From: Chamaelirium japonicum
Taxonomy: Eukaryota; Streptophyta; Magnoliopsida; Liliales; Melanthiaceae
Length of the DNA: 64,000 nt
Direction of reading: 5' to 3'
Assembly: GCA_947650365.1 (NCBI GenBank)
Contig: OX393551.1
Span: 8,221,041-8,285,040, forward strand
In this document: positions 59,901 through 64,000 of the stretch, piece by piece
How the letters are laid out: each line of letters opens with the position of its first letter
How positions within the stretch are numbered: position 1 is the stretch's first letter
Program-made: the position numbers and the translations under genes
The notes under the pieces: generated by a model
What the model was told of the DNA's origin: nothing
The model's input: the letters and a program-made list of their open reading frames with translations, nothing else
The model's database searches: none

Positions 59901-61614
59901 GTAGCACCGGCTTCAGGCCTTCTTCTCCAAGCTTTCTTCTTCATGCAAGAATTCGACGCCTTTGTTGAAGACGACGGGTGTTGTCGGCTTCGATCTTCTT
60001 CTCCGGCCTTTGTTTATGGCGTCTTCGGAGTTGATGAAGATCGTTGGAGAAGTCGGGGTGACGACGACTCCGGGTCTTCTTCTCCGGGCTTTCTTCTTCG
60101 TGCGAGGAGTCGAAGGTTGATCTTCGAGTGCAAGGTCTTCACGTTGATGAGGACTTGATGGGCTAAGTGTTCCCGTAGGACGCGCTTGTCGTGCCTCGTA
60201 AAGCCTTCGGTCTTCAAGCGTTGGAGCTCCTTTTTGCTGAGCCCTTTCGTCTTCAGCTTTCGATTCTTGATGCCTTCCCCCACCCCGTCTATTTATAGGC
60301 GACGGGGGGAGGTTGGGATAGATATGGCTGAAATCTTTTTGTTTCATCTAATATCTCCCCCCATAACCATCAAGATGTGGTTACCTTATTTGGGGGAACC
60401 AACCTTGATTTGTTTCCCTATTTTGTGGGGATGGTTATGAGCATGACGTGACTTGATCTTTGAAGATTGAGTTGTCATTTTTGTACTTTCGGATTGCATG
60501 GAGACACGACGTCATCTTGTCCGTCGGTTCGAGGGATCGTCGCGGATCTACGGTTGTGTAGACGTCCCACGCCACCTCCCCCCGCATCGAGGCGGTTTGG
60601 ATTTTTTTTTTTTTTTTATTCTTCCCCTCATGACCGGCCACACCTCCCCATGGGGAGGGGCACGGTTTTCAAGAAGGGGGGGCCGATGGGCCCCTTTTTT
60701 GAGTTCGGGTAGCGGGTCCGGTGGGACCCGTTTTGCTTTGAGTCTGGTCCGTTTTATTTATGGGCCGTTGCGCGAGCTGAGTTCGCATGCGGGCCGAGTT
60801 CGTAGGTGGGCCGTTGTGTGCGGGCCAGGTTTCGCATGCGAGCCATTGTGTGTGGGCCGGGTTTCACATGCGGGCCGTTGTGTGTGGGCCATGTTTGCAT
60901 GTGGGCCGTTGTGTGCGGGCCAATTTCATGTGTGCGAGTCGGGTTCGACCCGTGGGCTAATTTCGGTGCCCACAAATTGTAATAACTTCTAGGTAACATT
61001 TGATATCTTGATTGCTGAGTGTCTTCAATGAGCGCATCTAATTCATTATCATTGATAGGTGTCCTAATGTTTTAATAGTTAGTTTCTTCATTTTTACCGG
61101 CTTAAGCATCACTGACTAGCTTCACTTTTTATATATGCTAATATGTTCTGTGTTGATGTTTCAATTGATTCATAAATTGTCTACTTGATCCATATGCTTA
61201 TTCAGAATTCAATATTGTGATGAGTTTATTAAGAACTTGAATTTCTAAGACCATCTAAGATCTATCATGGTCATGCACATCTTTCTTGTACACAACACGG
61301 TACATGCAATCCTTCCAAAATACATCAACAGCAAAAAATAATGCACATCATTCTTCACTAAAAATAAAACGATGTACCACCTGATGCAACAAAACAAAAG
61401 AGCAAGGTTCTTTAGTCCCAAACCCAAGTATCAAGTTCAGTACTTACTATTTCATTTATTTTCAGATCAAGTGCCATATAGACACTTCCGCAAGTTCCAT
61501 CTCCGATCTCCTTCATGATTCTATATCTACAAATTGGCAGTGTAAGAACAATTAGCCCTTCCTAACAACATCATTAGATATGAGAAAATAACCCTGATTA
61601 ACCCACCTTTCCAT
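21333..61614 (-). CDS. MHK: MHK-type serine/threonine kinase, 17 coding exons over 40 kb
   Basis: This matches plant MHK, a kinase of the RCK group related to animal MAK/ICK/MOK. All 17 coding exons join in phase across GT-AG introns to 433 codons with no stop: 61607-61614, 61448-61526, 51820-51888, 51564-51653, 29946-30084, 29744-29846, 29580-29632, 28017-28083, 23336-23444, 23184-23249, 23008-23076, 22866-22926, 22677-22772, 22143-22177, 22023-22068, 21562-21637, 21333-21468. Kinase marks are [28 protein letters not shown], activation-loop TDY and WYRAPEV. The tail [10 protein letters not shown] and [11 protein letters not shown] is characteristic of plant MHK. Large introns are 2 (9.6 kb), 4 (21.5 kb), 7 (1.5 kb) and 8 (4.6 kb), all transposon-bearing; the others are 74-500 bp. 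Intactness of all exons and sites argues that the gene is functional. Confidence 0.93.
22252..22594. mobile_element. Foldback element, family 1, copy 2, in MHK intron 13
   Basis: The right arm (gaggtgtatagtacagggga, ggtttttgtaatttgccct) is intact, and inverted it matches the left arm of the copy at 3861. The left arm keeps cacctcatttcatattggtc, but its outer part is replaced by 26 C (22252-22277). The interior phrase gaacaatttgaaccctgaac matches copy 1. Confidence 0.75.
23771..24474. repeat. Tandem duplication, unit about 348 bp, in MHK intron 8
   Basis: The unit runs from gggatcgtcgccttcactaa to atccgaaattagg and is repeated at once with small changes, including an added gagaga. Each unit contains a minus-strand TATA-like ggttatttaagg and a GA-rich patch. 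It could be a duplicated piece of an old LTR, but TG...CA ends are not evident. Confidence 0.8.
24680..25215 (-). pseudogene. Decayed leucine-rich-repeat gene fragment in MHK intron 8
   Basis: The minus strand shows successive LRR-like pieces in different frames: [20 protein letters not shown], then [19 protein letters not shown], then [19 protein letters not shown] followed by DFLTGTIP and [13 protein letters not shown] [13 protein letters not shown], then [12 protein letters not shown]. Stops and frame changes lie between them. The pattern (SLNLS.N.L...LP) is that of plant extracellular LRRs as in receptor-like kinases. No kinase part is seen. It is a dead fragment captured or left in the intron. 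Confidence 0.65.
25362..26495. mobile_element. CAAGGT element, copy 1 (hAT-like, 1134 bp)
   Basis: The element begins CAAGGTTCGAAATTTCC and ends CTAAATCTCG-type sequence with ACCTTG. It is flanked by perfect 8-bp duplications AATACACC at 25354-25361 and 26496-26503. Both ends are packed with gaaatattTcg and cgatatttcg words that can pair across the element. No transposase frame is present. A second copy is at 53052-54171. Its 8-bp target duplication and short inverted ends suggest hAT. It sits in MHK intron 8. Confidence 0.85.
26504..28016. other. MHK intron 8, remaining part
   Basis: AT-rich intron sequence with no supported ORF or clear transposon end. It runs up to donor gtaaaaa of exon 8. 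Confidence 0.5.
28017..30084 (-). CDS. MHK: MHK exons 5-8: catalytic and activation loops
   Basis: Exon 5 (29946-30084) carries [18 protein letters not shown] and HRDLKP. Exon 6 (29744-29846) carries ENLLVTND and [20 protein letters not shown]. Exon 7 (29580-29632) carries [18 protein letters not shown]. Exon 8 (28017-28083) carries [20 protein letters not shown]. The TDY activation motif is the dual-phosphorylation type seen in the RCK group. Introns 5 and 6 are about 100 bp; intron 7 is 1.5 kb and holds a copia-like fragment. Confidence 0.92.
28744..29230 (+). mobile_element. Copia-like 3' fragment: polypurine tract and LTR
   Basis: The phrase ccaagtgggagat followed by TGTAGGAG is the usual polypurine tract and LTR start of plant Ty1/copia elements. 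About 290 bp further is ctgcctataaatacaagcag, a TATA box, with CT-rich sequence after it. The LTR end was not fixed and no matching 5' LTR or pol remains were seen, so this is a truncated remnant, within MHK intron 7. Confidence 0.5.
30085..31616. other. MHK intron 4, 3' part
   Basis: AT-rich intron sequence without recognisable genes. Short frames here are not protein-like. It ends at the target duplication of the CTAGGAAGC element. Confidence 0.45.
31625..32452. mobile_element. CTAGGAAGC element, copy 1 (828 bp, hAT-like)
   Basis: The ends are CTAGGAAGCACGGATACG and, inverted, CTAGGAAGCTCGAACATG. They are flanked by 8-bp duplications TTTAACCC (31617-31624) and TTTGACCC (32453-32460), one mismatch. 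The outer parts are AT-rich with ggatacg words. The middle, 31880-32170, is GC-rich and gene-like (ccatgaatgaggaagcccta, tctgccaccggtgccttcc) and may be captured cargo. There is a small direct repeat, catctgacatagcttccgcc, inside it. Confidence 0.8.
32461..33513. other. MHK intron 4 sequence left of the LTR element
   Basis: No convincing gene. A short frame near 32403-32675 overlaps the end of the CTAGGAAGC element and has no recognised motif. Confidence 0.4.
33519..35590 (+). repeat. 5' LTR (2072 bp) with hairpin array
   Basis: It starts TGTAGACATTG and ends GCTCATACA. The U3 part, 33580-34620, holds about 19 copies of a short palindrome, TTTCCCTGATGACCAGGGAA A (8-bp stem, 5-nt loop), spaced by two alternating linkers (aaatttggctaagtctggaa and cttccttacactttatt). 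The TATA box TATAAAAG is at 35122-35129. The 35200-35350 part has repeated gaagatcgaag words. It differs from the 3' LTR at 33574, 34289, 34396 and 35397 by my reading. Confidence 0.95.
35122..35129 (+). promoter_or_regulatory. TATA box of the retrotransposon promoter
   Basis: TATAAAAG in the context cgaccc-ttataaaagg-aggg. It is about 470 bp before the end of the LTR, leaving a long R-U5 leader. The identical site in the 3' LTR is at 49639-49646 and points out of the element into MHK intron 4, antisense to MHK. Confidence 0.75.
35598..35616 (+). other. Primer binding site
   Basis: TGGCACGCCCGGTGGGACC begins seven bases after the 5' LTR and opens with TGG, the complement of a tRNA CCA end. 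I did not assign the primer tRNA. Confidence 0.75.
35705..43429 (+). CDS. Tat-like gag-pol polyprotein, intact, 2574 aa
   Basis: A single uninterrupted frame. I start it at ATG 35705 because the longer frame from 35564 begins inside the 5' LTR and crosses the primer site. Numbering from that Met: retrotransposon gag domain about 245-395; a CCHC-like box C512, H515, H520, C525 (C-X2-H-X4-H-X4-C); aspartic protease [12 protein letters not shown] at about 858-869 (DGGS 860-863); a long linker; RT from about 1580 with [16 protein letters not shown] and catalytic YVDD 1700-1703; RNase H; a second, archaeal-like RNase H starting MFFDGAA (D1996) with NKAEYQAL and GDSKL; integrase with an HHCC-like finger and D2294, D2354, E2390 (35 residues between the last two). 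No chromodomain was seen. All key residues are present, so it may be active. Confidence 0.95.
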   Translation: MVGIGDAMVVPVTMPFVESNTVQQGNQENVTTNANVSASEEAPALRVYTRRKKTTSVLPEVETEGDILCTKELGVRDEVIFNPDGHVDAVVHHDYVSEDDVETLEARQEVRPNSTNSTMTKLEEEVRQMSQLMAQMVQTMAEKDRQINSLLKKMDTKEEALVPATTKALPTTTRTLMPPMITSPEIGAIMPTSSPMTVEQLQSMVASMIQARGDGFSKSTVGYTKPYSQRIQDLRFPAGYNPPKFQQFEGKGNPKQHIAHFIETCNNAGTYDDEMVKQFVRSIKGTAFEWYVDLTPGSIDSWEQLEREFLTRFYSTRRVVSMVELTAVKQRKDEKVIDYIDRWRNLALNSRDRLSESSAIEMCIQGMHWGLLYILQGIKPSSFEELATRAHDMELSLATHGDSKPRDFSKSKADGKEKMSAPKAKQTNVVNIASSSKPLKMKEKPDNTKPTTESSQQRPPRMTLEELQAKKYPFPDSEVSAMFDQLLEEKMIEIPLSKRPEEANRVDDPLYCKYHRVVSHPIEKCFVFKEKIMSLARQGKIELPSDEIVATNMTSIVFGSLPPVQIPAARKRLVFKIKTSALLSKQHSSVRRHMHVTQVASLGAPELRIQMRKNQIKSRESLPTKEAPLPPKENDYSLEKENSEQKDGWTLVVRNKRTPRAPLRKVSPIIYDKSKGKREKTYVKKSLKKKGQKKSMPKVVTVNDEEILHQAVRRPLTLRDFIPEDFFENDLSSSSTCYTAEVHEKESNEELTLQSPEMSDNIPPVEPIEGNLAATSDEAMLHLPLIEAFHLSEDARHAMAAALTDPESYQVKTNEEKSVQCDMTISFSDEDLQLGARLHNRPLYVSGYINEKPVTRILIDGGSAVNIMPSQTMKDLGIKSDQLSRSKLVIQGFNQGAQSAVGIIRLKLSIGELDTMTLFHVIDCQTSYRLLLGRPWLHMNKIMPSTLHQCFKYHQGGIEKCVLADDRPFNEAEAYLADAKFYHSKGSVIKETSPNKATNSLQETEAKEVTPSVRVSPNPPTQRHTMFGDCECDECLEEALELEYEDDEDRRRKNKKSSQQSLKQRYENGDPEVGLLGQPSGKFDFYVLYPKKSNQQAVSVQMKSIKGKQKVNKYPTKMAESAPVLSFVPQRGRKIGQPPFTPMHTKTSTSFTDANLVTLKEDLVLPLHSLTSATNSSKGNSTFKPEGTWGSEASSLLSKAGFTPKDVERLGTLPPRTAPYGLTKTQERLFLAGENIPQTRPGIGAKQIPIVLKTSTKETMSANFIEAQDEEDYTKALYDADDDTVEKKYLGNTDEDFQTLSKSAKRRRRRAKKKEILMAQYEMPDVHHQLKPNQTSVFERIKKPRIRSEIVKNNHPRQSVFDRLELGFAKPSRPPRFAHSRHAKISYGHSGSFQRHSLTWHRVPPLQDAPLTISIDATSDSTTNSAYLNASSSSGSKKNIVVSVNHISTEYIDCSSSSSDSDLADAPPVLEEGGQSTVDDLKEINLGTEEEPRPTFVSSLLTTNEEVEYVKLLQEYKDVFAWSYKEMPGLDPKIAVHQLAVKRGANPIKQGQRRYRPELIPQIEAEVNKLIEAGFIREVKYPTWISSVVPVKKKNGQIRVCVDFRDLNNACPKDDFPLPITELMVDATMGYEALSFMDGASGYNQIRMAPKDEELTAFRTPKGIFCYKVMPFGLKNAGATYQRAMQRIFDDILHQNVECYVDDLVVKSKQRSSHLDDLRAIFDRLRRYQLRMNPLKCAFGVTSGKFLGFIVRHRGIEIDQSKIDAILNMPDPKSLHDLRSLQGHLAYIRRFIANLFGRCHPFHQLMKKDAIFKWDEACQKAFQDIKDYLLKPPVLTAPIPGISLILYISAQEHSLGALLAQENEFGKEVACYYLSRTLVGAELQYAPIEKICLALIFATKKLRHYMLAHTIKLVSKADPLKYIMSRPVLSGRLAKWALLLSEFDIIFTPQRAVKGQALADFLAHHSIPADWELTEELPDEEVFFVNIIPSWEMFFDGAAKRQAAGAGIVFVSPNSETLPYSFSLAEPCSNNKAEYQALIIGLELARDMKLQGLRIYGDSKLIIHQVLGDYEVNKEDLKFYHEYALTLFNSIEAASIQHVPRSSNQQADALANLAASLAIQDLEQLNIPVCRRWILTLEDQFNQAIGQKNEDHSYVIEEQDWRQPLIDYLESGKLPKEVKHRTEIRRRAPKFLHFNGELYRRSYDGTLMRCLTGEDIKFALQESHSGICGTHQSGPKLHFRIKRMGYYWPTMVKDCLNFSKKCHACQIHGDYIRQPPEPLHPTVASWPFDSWGLDIVGPLPKSSKQHLYILAATDYFSKWAEAVPLREVNRNSVMNFIQNDIIFRYGVPRCIVTDNGKQFKNATMDNFCAKYKIKQRCSTMYNAPANGLAEAFNKTLCKLLEKVVSKSKRDWHERMHEALWAYRTSFRTPTQATPYSLVYGVEAILPLELQIPSLRIAIQEGLTTDENAQLRLVELEALDEKRLEAQQRLECYQARISRAFNKKVKPRSFQEGDLVLAVRRPIILSHRAGKKFDAKWDGPHVVREVYTNGAYLLMTPEGGQLGPINGKFLKRYYA
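43520..43610 (+). other. Conserved-looking non-coding motif after pol
   Basis: Just past the pol stop lies gaactacgtgcgacttgatc then gggtacgtaggcagcctgag and a small palindrome cctgaggaaacccctcagg. The paired ctacgtgcg / gtacgtaggcagcc words are known to recur after pol in Tat-lineage elements. Their role is unknown; a 3' processing or RNA-structure role is only a guess. Confidence 0.5.
43723..47017 (-). CDS. Antisense spliced gene in the retrotransposon: plant-mobile-domain-like protein
   Basis: Three exons on minus join in phase: 46433-47017, 44776-46357 and 43723-44699. Introns are 75 bp (gtatatt...ttccag) and 76 bp (gtatgag...tatag), giving about 1047 aa. The first half resembles the plant mobile domain (aminotransferase-like/MAIN family): [42 protein letters not shown], and RGIFAKNL. 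The last third is rich in Glu, Lys, Ala and Leu and looks coiled-coil. Removing the first intron restores the expected IYQISG joint. Antisense genes in this position are known in Tat elements; PMD genes occur both in hosts and in transposons. It shares transcription direction with the MHK host gene. Function unknown. Confidence 0.85.
47020..47838 (-). promoter_or_regulatory. Promoter and 5'UTR intron of the antisense gene
   Basis: A minus-strand TATA box TATAAAAA lies at 47831-47838. About 140 bp downstream is a donor (ccaag/gtaatc, 47694). An acceptor gtgtgtag ends at 47020, three bases before the ATG, so a 675-bp 5'UTR intron is likely. The region holds two copies of a block with a poly-A run and ggccggccctggtcaaacct repeats (about 47180-47305 and 47850-47975). 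These may be regulatory or simply duplicated. Confidence 0.6.
48021..48035 (+). other. Polypurine tract before the 3' LTR
   Basis: cttgagggggcaatt directly precedes the TG of the 3' LTR. The purine core is gaggggg. The last five bases, CAATT, happen to equal the target duplication outside the element. Confidence 0.7.
48036..50107 (+). repeat. 3' LTR (2072 bp) with hairpin array
   Basis: Same length and layout as the 5' LTR, offset by 14,517 bp. The hairpin array covers about 48097-49137 and the TATA box is at 49639-49646. All four differences I found are G/A transitions: G at 48091, 48806 and 48913, and A at 49914 here. Confidence 0.95.
50113..51563. other. MHK intron 4, 5' part
   Basis: Intron sequence. 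50330-50480 holds a ggttcggccgaatggg-type dispersed repeat like those near 7600 and 21800. Nothing else is recognisable. Confidence 0.45.
51564..51888 (-). CDS. MHK: MHK exons 3-4: catalytic lysine and helix C
   Basis: Exon 3 (51820-51888) encodes [16 protein letters not shown] and NLREVK. Exon 4 (51564-51653) encodes [14 protein letters not shown], then [12 protein letters not shown]. Both are complete multiples of three, separated by a 166-bp intron. Exon 4 is followed by the 21.5-kb intron that holds the LTR retrotransposon. Confidence 0.92.
51889..53043. other. MHK intron 2, segment next to exon 3
   Basis: AT-rich intron sequence. 52720-52910 contains gatatcgatat/ctgtatcgattgcggtct direct repeats of an old dispersed element. 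No gene. Confidence 0.4.
53052..54171. mobile_element. CAAGGT element, copy 2 (hAT-like, 1120 bp)
   Basis: Closely similar to copy 1 along its whole length. It is flanked by perfect 8-bp duplications CTCTTGGC at 53044-53051 and 54172-54179. It has the same orientation as copy 1 and lies in MHK intron 2. The end block again consists of cgaaatatcgcgatatttcg-type palindromes. No ORF of its own. Confidence 0.88.
54180..55385. other. MHK intron 2, non-coding stretch
   Basis: No gene is supported. At 55145-55215 there is a left end of foldback family 3 (aaattacactttggtcccgt) without a clear partner. Confidence 0.4.
55874..56737. mobile_element. CTAGGAAGC element, copy 2 (864 bp)
   Basis: The ends are CTAGGAAGCACCGACAC and, inverted, CTAAGAAGCACGGACATG. 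They are flanked by perfect 8-bp duplications GTGATAGG at 55866-55873 and 56738-56745. The outer parts are made of gtgtccgtgtcc-type words. The interior includes a GC-rich gene-like start (gcttcgggcgatcggctgct) and a ctcctctcagtcccctcctc minisatellite at about 56195-56425. Confidence 0.88.
56881..57943. mobile_element. CTAGGAAGC element, copy 3 (1063 bp)
   Basis: The ends are CTAGGAAGCACAGATACTC and, inverted, CTATGAAGCACGGACTCG. The flanks gtggccaa and gtgaccag agree at 6 of 8 bases, a plausible decayed duplication. The cargo differs from the other copies: 57080-57370 looks like a gene 5' end (gagatggcgggcaaccaatg), and 57400-57790 read on minus includes a hydrophobic run ([20 protein letters not shown]) broken by stops. 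I do not recognise either source gene. Confidence 0.7.
57831..57853. repeat. (ATT)n microsatellite
   Basis: About seven to eight ATT units, inside copy 3 of the CTAGGAAGC family. Confidence 0.9.
58263..58980. other. MHK intron 2, non-coding stretch
   Basis: 58270-58435 contains many cgatacgatatg/tacgatacatgatac words, probably the remnant of another element. The rest is AT-rich intron ending at the solo-LTR target duplication. Confidence 0.4.
58981..60974 (-). mobile_element. Solo LTR, 1994 bp, in MHK intron 2
   Basis: It starts TGTATGCCCAG, ends GGTGCCCACA, and is flanked by perfect 5-bp duplications AATTG (58976-58980, 60975-60979). It is GC-rich, unlike the intron around it. On minus a strong TATA box, cctataaatag, lies near 60290, followed by a leader rich in gaag words, so minus orientation is likely, although not proven. 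It is not related to the 33.5-kb LTR by my reading. The many long frames here (Arg/Lys-rich on minus, ctttggcttt-derived on plus) are repeat artefacts. No internal region remains, as expected after LTR-LTR recombination. Confidence 0.85.
59768..59912. repeat. 60-bp tandem repeat inside the solo LTR, 2.4 copies
   Basis: Units start at 59768, 59828 and 59888 with gaagac and contain ggtagcaccgatctccgtgc and gacggttgtagcgtcggctt. The third is partial. Confidence 0.9.
61448..61614 (-). CDS. MHK: MHK exons 1-2: start codon and glycine loop
   Basis: Exon 1 contributes only ATGGAAAG (61607-61614) before an 80-bp intron. Exon 2 (61448-61526) completes [20 protein letters not shown] and ends in phase 0 at a gtaagta donor. 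Such a tiny first coding exon is easily missed by gene finders. The glycine-rich ATP loop is encoded here. Confidence 0.9.
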
Positions 61615-63223
61615 TGTGAGAATTGAACCAGAATACAGCTACAGCTGTTTCACTGGACTTCCAAAGAACTCCGAGTACGAGCGACTATACCGGCTATGCA
61701 GTGTCTTATAGTAGTTTGCACATAGCTAGAGGATGAGAAGAAACTTGTGTCTTTAAACGAAGTCCTGCTCTCATGATATGAGTGATTAAACATTACCCAA
61801 AAAATGATCGACATGCTTAATGCAGCCTCTATAAGCTGTCACCCACAAGAATCATCTGCGTGCAATGAGCCGAATCAGGATCACTTCTGGCATCATGGCA
61901 GCCAGATAGAAAGTTTATTTGACTTAAAGAGCGCCCTGGAAACAATTGAAACTTCGCTCCATTTACCAACGCATATTTCCCAGCCGTTATAAACAGGGGA
62001 ACTGAGCTGGAAATAAAATGACAAAGAAAACAAACATAATTTATATTTCCAAGAAAATGGAAATCTATGAAATAAGGTCATTCCATTAGCAGTGCTGATA
62101 TATATTTGATGAATTTTGCTAAAATTAAATTGTGGAAAAGAATATGCCAAATGGGAAAGCAAAAGTTCATTTTACACATTGTAGTCAAGGAGTCATCTAG
62201 GAAATTTTGGGCCAACAGCCCTGGTAGTAGGTCAGGAGGGTCGAACACATACATACATATAATATAATATATATTACATATATACATATGGATATTATTA
62301 CTCTTATCACCTAGGCATCGCCTAGCTACGTTGACTACTTTGGTTTCCATCATAAAGATAAAATCAACAAAAGTGTTTACTCATACAACCATCAAAAAAA
62401 TCATCATCCATTTCTAACAGATATATACAGATCTTACACGATGGACAGATAGGTCAAAATATCAGTATTCTTCCATAAAATCCAATAACCTTCAAAATTG
62501 AACAAATTTTTTCATGCTAATTCAACTAGCAGCAATTAGTTCACTTCCCGATGTACAAGTTTTGTCATTACAAGCGGGAAGCTTCAGATCTTTGTAGACC
62601 GCTCACATTCTACCTCCTCAAGTTTAGACAACCTAATAGGCCAATCTAGCTAATCTAATTGAATACAGTCCTAAATTAAAATGTAAACCGTTACTTCTGC
62701 ACCTATTTGTTAACAAAGATCACATCTTTAAATACTAACCAACATTCTTCACACTTTATCAAAGATATACAATACTCCATATAGGAGATTGTAATCAATT
62801 ATATTGCGAGTGCACTGGGTGAAAACTTTCTCAGATTTCATTCAAAAAAACCAAAGCAAGAGGCGTGAGTACGGTAACCTCTCCATCCAGACTTGTTCAG
62901 TCTCATAGTTTGTCAGAAACAAGCTCAAAAATCTAGAGCCATTAGTGACACCTTGCAGGAAACCATATAGCGAATGAATCGGAAAGAAAAATAAATAATA
63001 AGGAACGGGTAAGGATCCGTTTCAATCAACTGCATCTATAGGCAGATAAAGATAACTTTCGGGTGGTTGAATCTTTAACAGCCTGGCTGCAACTTAGCCA
63101 TTTTCCAACCTGGTGGGCAGACATTTAGATCATTTTTAATCATCACAAACAAATTGTAAAATACCCACCCAAAAAAAATCCCAATTTTAATAAAATCATT
63201 GCAATCATTCAATCGAAACTTGG
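61615..63223 (-). other. Probable 5'UTR intron of MHK
   Basis: No coding sequence is recognised. If the donor at 63615 is used, this is the right part of a roughly 1.9-kb 5'UTR intron that ends a short way before ATG 61614. 62200-62290 contains a catacatacatataatat AT-rich patch. Confidence 0.4.
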
Positions 63224-63569
63224 TTGGCAATAAGATCAGATGCAATCATTCAATCCCAAGTAACTAACGGTACTCACATTTCTAAGATAATAGGCATCAA
63301 ATTTATCAAAAACCCATGCAAGAATAATCAAGTTCTTGCCATTGATCAACAAAAGCAAAAAATCTTTTTCATCCGTGATCGGGAGAAAGATCAAACTTAT
63401 GATTTCGGGTTTAAAATTAACGGTTCGAGTAGAATAATCTTGGAAAATTCTTTTTTGATTCAATCCAATTGGATTGATACCAAAGAGATCGAAGATGAGC
63501 ATAACATGGCATTACGATTGATCCGCATAGAACTCTTCGATCATCAAGGAATCAATCAAAAATTAATGT

Positions 63570-63571
<2 letters not shown>
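63224..63571 (+). CDS. Plastid-like ORF, probable transferred organelle DNA
   Basis: This 115-codon frame is rich in Ile, Lys, Asn and Asp, with reasonable protein texture: NNQVLAIDQQKQKIFFIRDR, KINGSSRIILENSFLIQSNW and LRLIRIELFDHQ. The style is that of AT-rich plastid genes such as rpoC2 or ycf1, but I could not assign it firmly. It lies between the likely MHK leader and the start codon, opposite in strand to MHK. A fragment of plastid DNA in the nucleus is my first reading; an unrelated AT-rich frame is the alternative. Confidence 0.35.

Positions 63572-63607
<36 letters not shown>
63572..63607. repeat. (GA)n microsatellite in MHK leader area
   Basis: About 18 GA units, reading as CT on the MHK sense strand. 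CT-rich tracts are common in plant 5'UTRs. Confidence 0.95.
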
Positions 63608-63610
<3 letters not shown>

Positions 63611-63615
63611 CTCAC

Positions 63616-63691
63616 CAATGCAACGAGATACCATCAAACGATCGCTGTCTAGAGAGAGAATCCTTAGGTTGAAGACGATCGCGTTGCTTCG

Positions 63692-63737
<46 letters not shown>

Positions 63738-63800
63738 TGGAACAGGTTAAGGGGAGGAAGGAGAGGAGATTGTCCCCTCCGAAAAACCATATAAATATAC
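63616..63800 (-). promoter_or_regulatory. MHK: Candidate MHK promoter and 5'UTR exon
   Basis: On minus a TATA-like run (tatatttatatgg) at about 63787-63799 is followed by a pyrimidine-rich leader with a (CT)n tract (63695-63731). A donor, cattg/gtgag, falls at 63615. This would be a non-coding first exon spliced to the exon with ATG 61614. The acceptor was not fixed and the transcription start is not shown by sequence alone. Confidence 0.45.
63695..63731. repeat. Second (GA)n microsatellite
   Basis: About 18 GA units within the candidate MHK leader exon. Confidence 0.95.
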
Positions 63801-63831
63801 TGTTTGATAATGTGAGTTAATTTCCAAGGCA

Positions 63832-64000
63832 CCCCTAATTTAATTTGGAATTACAAATCCAGCACCGTGGATAGCCTCGATGGCATATTTGTAAATAATC
63901 GCTTGGTTTGGACATATCAAAGTTTGTGCAACGAGGGCCGTTCGATGGAGTCGTTGGGTCCGGCCCGGACCCACAACCTCACCTCTGAGGCATATCCGGG
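63832..64000. other. Upstream flank of MHK
   Basis: Begins with a short AT-rich part and ends GC-richer (tcgttgggtccggcccggac). Nothing else could be recognised before the window edge. Confidence 0.3.

Noticed and set aside
59219-60347. Several long Arg/Lys- or Leu-rich frames on both strands
   Set aside because: They fall inside a solo LTR and arise from ctttgg and gaag repeats; no domain is visible.

Overview
The window is nuclear DNA of a flowering plant. The evidence is split genes with GT-AG introns, a bimodular plant-type GTP cyclohydrolase I, a plant MHK-type kinase, a plant mitochondrial-type glycine-rich RNA-binding protein, Ty3/gypsy (Tat-like) and probable Ty1/copia LTR remnants, and many small inverted-repeat transposons. 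The species cannot be named from the sequence. Most of the 64 kb is transposon-derived; coding exons are a small part.

Layout. 1-2157: repeats and a MITE, probably intron sequence of the next gene. 2158-3389 (+): last exon of GTP cyclohydrolase I; the first exon is not in the window. 3.4-12.9 kb: foldback elements, two SINE-like copies, a hAT-like element, and a broken partial copy of the RNA-binding-protein gene. 12959-13644 (-): four coding exons of that gene, with a premature stop and a candidate 5'UTR exon near 18.8 kb. 14-21 kb: repeats and simple sequence. 21333-61614 (-): one kinase gene, MHK-like, with 17 coding exons that I could join phase by phase into an uninterrupted 433-codon frame. 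Its introns hold most of the rest of the window. A probable promoter and 5'UTR lie at 63.6-63.8 kb, with a plastid-like ORF between them and the start codon.

The largest insertion is a complete, very young LTR retrotransposon (33519-50107, TSD CAATT) in kinase intron 4. Its LTRs are both 2072 bp and differ at only four sites I could find. It carries an uninterrupted 2574-aa gag-protease-RT-RNaseH-second RNaseH-integrase polyprotein on +. On - it carries a separate spliced gene (about 1047 aa, plant-mobile-domain-like) with its own TATA box. Each LTR holds an array of about 19 short hairpins. Other kinase introns contain two 1.1-kb elements with CAAGGT termini, three elements with CTAGGAAGC termini and differing GC-rich cargo, a solo LTR (58981-60974, TSD AATTG), an LRR pseudogene and a copia-like fragment.

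The main point of interest is this 40-kb gene. It stays intact while hosting at least eight insertions, including an element whose antisense gene runs in the same direction as the host gene. Secondary points are the hairpin-array LTR, the transposon-split duplicate of the RNA-binding-protein gene, and the two hAT-like families defined here by their target-site duplications.
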